DNA of 5,614 nucleotides, from the NCBI GenBank assembly GCA_012974295.1, contig JAAXQM010000243.1, forward strand, positions 1 to 5,614, written 5' to 3'. The position numbers and the translations under genes are program-made. Shown one piece after another: positions 5,514-5,614 of the stretch. How positions within the stretch are numbered: position 1 is the first letter of the stretch; each line of letters opens with the position of its first letter. The notes under the pieces were generated by a model. That model did not search any database. It was given only the letters and a program-made list of their open reading frames with translations, and had not been told where the DNA came from. Source of the DNA: Dehalococcoidales bacterium (GTDB taxonomy: Bacteria > Chloroflexota > Dehalococcoidia > E44-bin15).

Positions 5514-5614
5514 TCATGGCACCAGCTTCATCTCTCTCGCTTTTACGATGTAGTCGGGCTCAGACCACCATGGGTCAATACCCATGTCTTCCGCTACCAC
5601 CCGTGCCGCGTTGT
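5514..5614 (-). CDS. C-terminal end of an unidentified protein (partial)
   Basis: A minus-strand frame enters from the right edge and ends at TGA (5514-5516), giving the last 32 residues. The readable end includes VVAEDMGIDPWWSEPDY and closes IVKAREMKLVP. Frame openness, G+C-rich third positions and a protein-like composition support a real gene. The other two minus-strand frames are stopped within about 40 bases of the window edge. I cannot name the family from so short a piece. It reads in the same direction as the hydrolase and hydratase but is separated from them by about 540 bases and a separate promoter, so it is probably not in the same transcription unit. Confidence 0.6.
   Translation of the reverse strand, partial: NAARVVAEDMGIDPWWSEPDYIVKAREMKLVP

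Overview
This 5.6 kb window looks like chromosomal DNA of a bacterium with a catabolic, lipid- or xenobiotic-oriented metabolism. It holds four complete protein genes, each a recognisable enzyme of a large family, and the last codons of a fifth. Two genes lie on the plus strand (a zinc-dependent medium-chain dehydrogenase, then a short-chain dehydrogenase). Two lie on the minus strand (an alpha/beta hydrolase, then an enoyl-CoA hydratase). The pairs converge on a 257-base gap at 2330-2586. There are no rRNA or tRNA genes, no CRISPR array and no transposase. The host cannot be fixed from the sequence. The dehydrogenase subfamily is one I associate with environmental lineages such as Chloroflexota, Actinobacteria and Desulfobacterota, but that is a weak inference from memory.

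Layout. Positions 1-70 hold a strong hairpin that probably terminates a gene lying to the left. Positions 71-265 are the control region of the dehydrogenase operon: two tandem copies of a TTGACAG / CAGCTCCC element, a possible -10 box and a possible 13-codon leader. The dehydrogenase (266-1489) and the SDR (1520-2329) are 30 bases apart, each has a good Shine-Dalgarno sequence, and they very probably form one operon. The convergent gap holds weak hairpins and, on the minus strand, an orphan protein-like reading-frame tail just after the hydratase stop. The hydratase (2587-3423) follows the hydrolase (3540-4973) by 116 bases. Upstream of the hydrolase is a good minus-strand promoter whose -10 region lies inside a 25-base near-perfect palindrome, a typical operator layout. 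From about 5113 to 5513 there is no convincing gene, only two abutting short ORFs that may be remnants. At the right edge a minus-strand gene contributes its last 32 codons.

How the genes may work together (inference). The hydrolase could release an alcohol or acid from an ester, lactone or similar substrate. The two dehydrogenases could oxidise secondary or primary alcohols. The enoyl-CoA hydratase would act in beta-oxidation of the resulting acyl-CoA. The substrate is unknown. The hydrolase gene is clearly richer in G+C than its neighbours (148 of 240 bases against 168 of 360 in hand-counted 60-base samples), so it may have arrived separately. I found no clearly new biological system. The items most worth checking are the operator/promoter upstream of the hydrolase, the tandem repeats upstream of the dehydrogenase, and the orphan tail after the hydratase.
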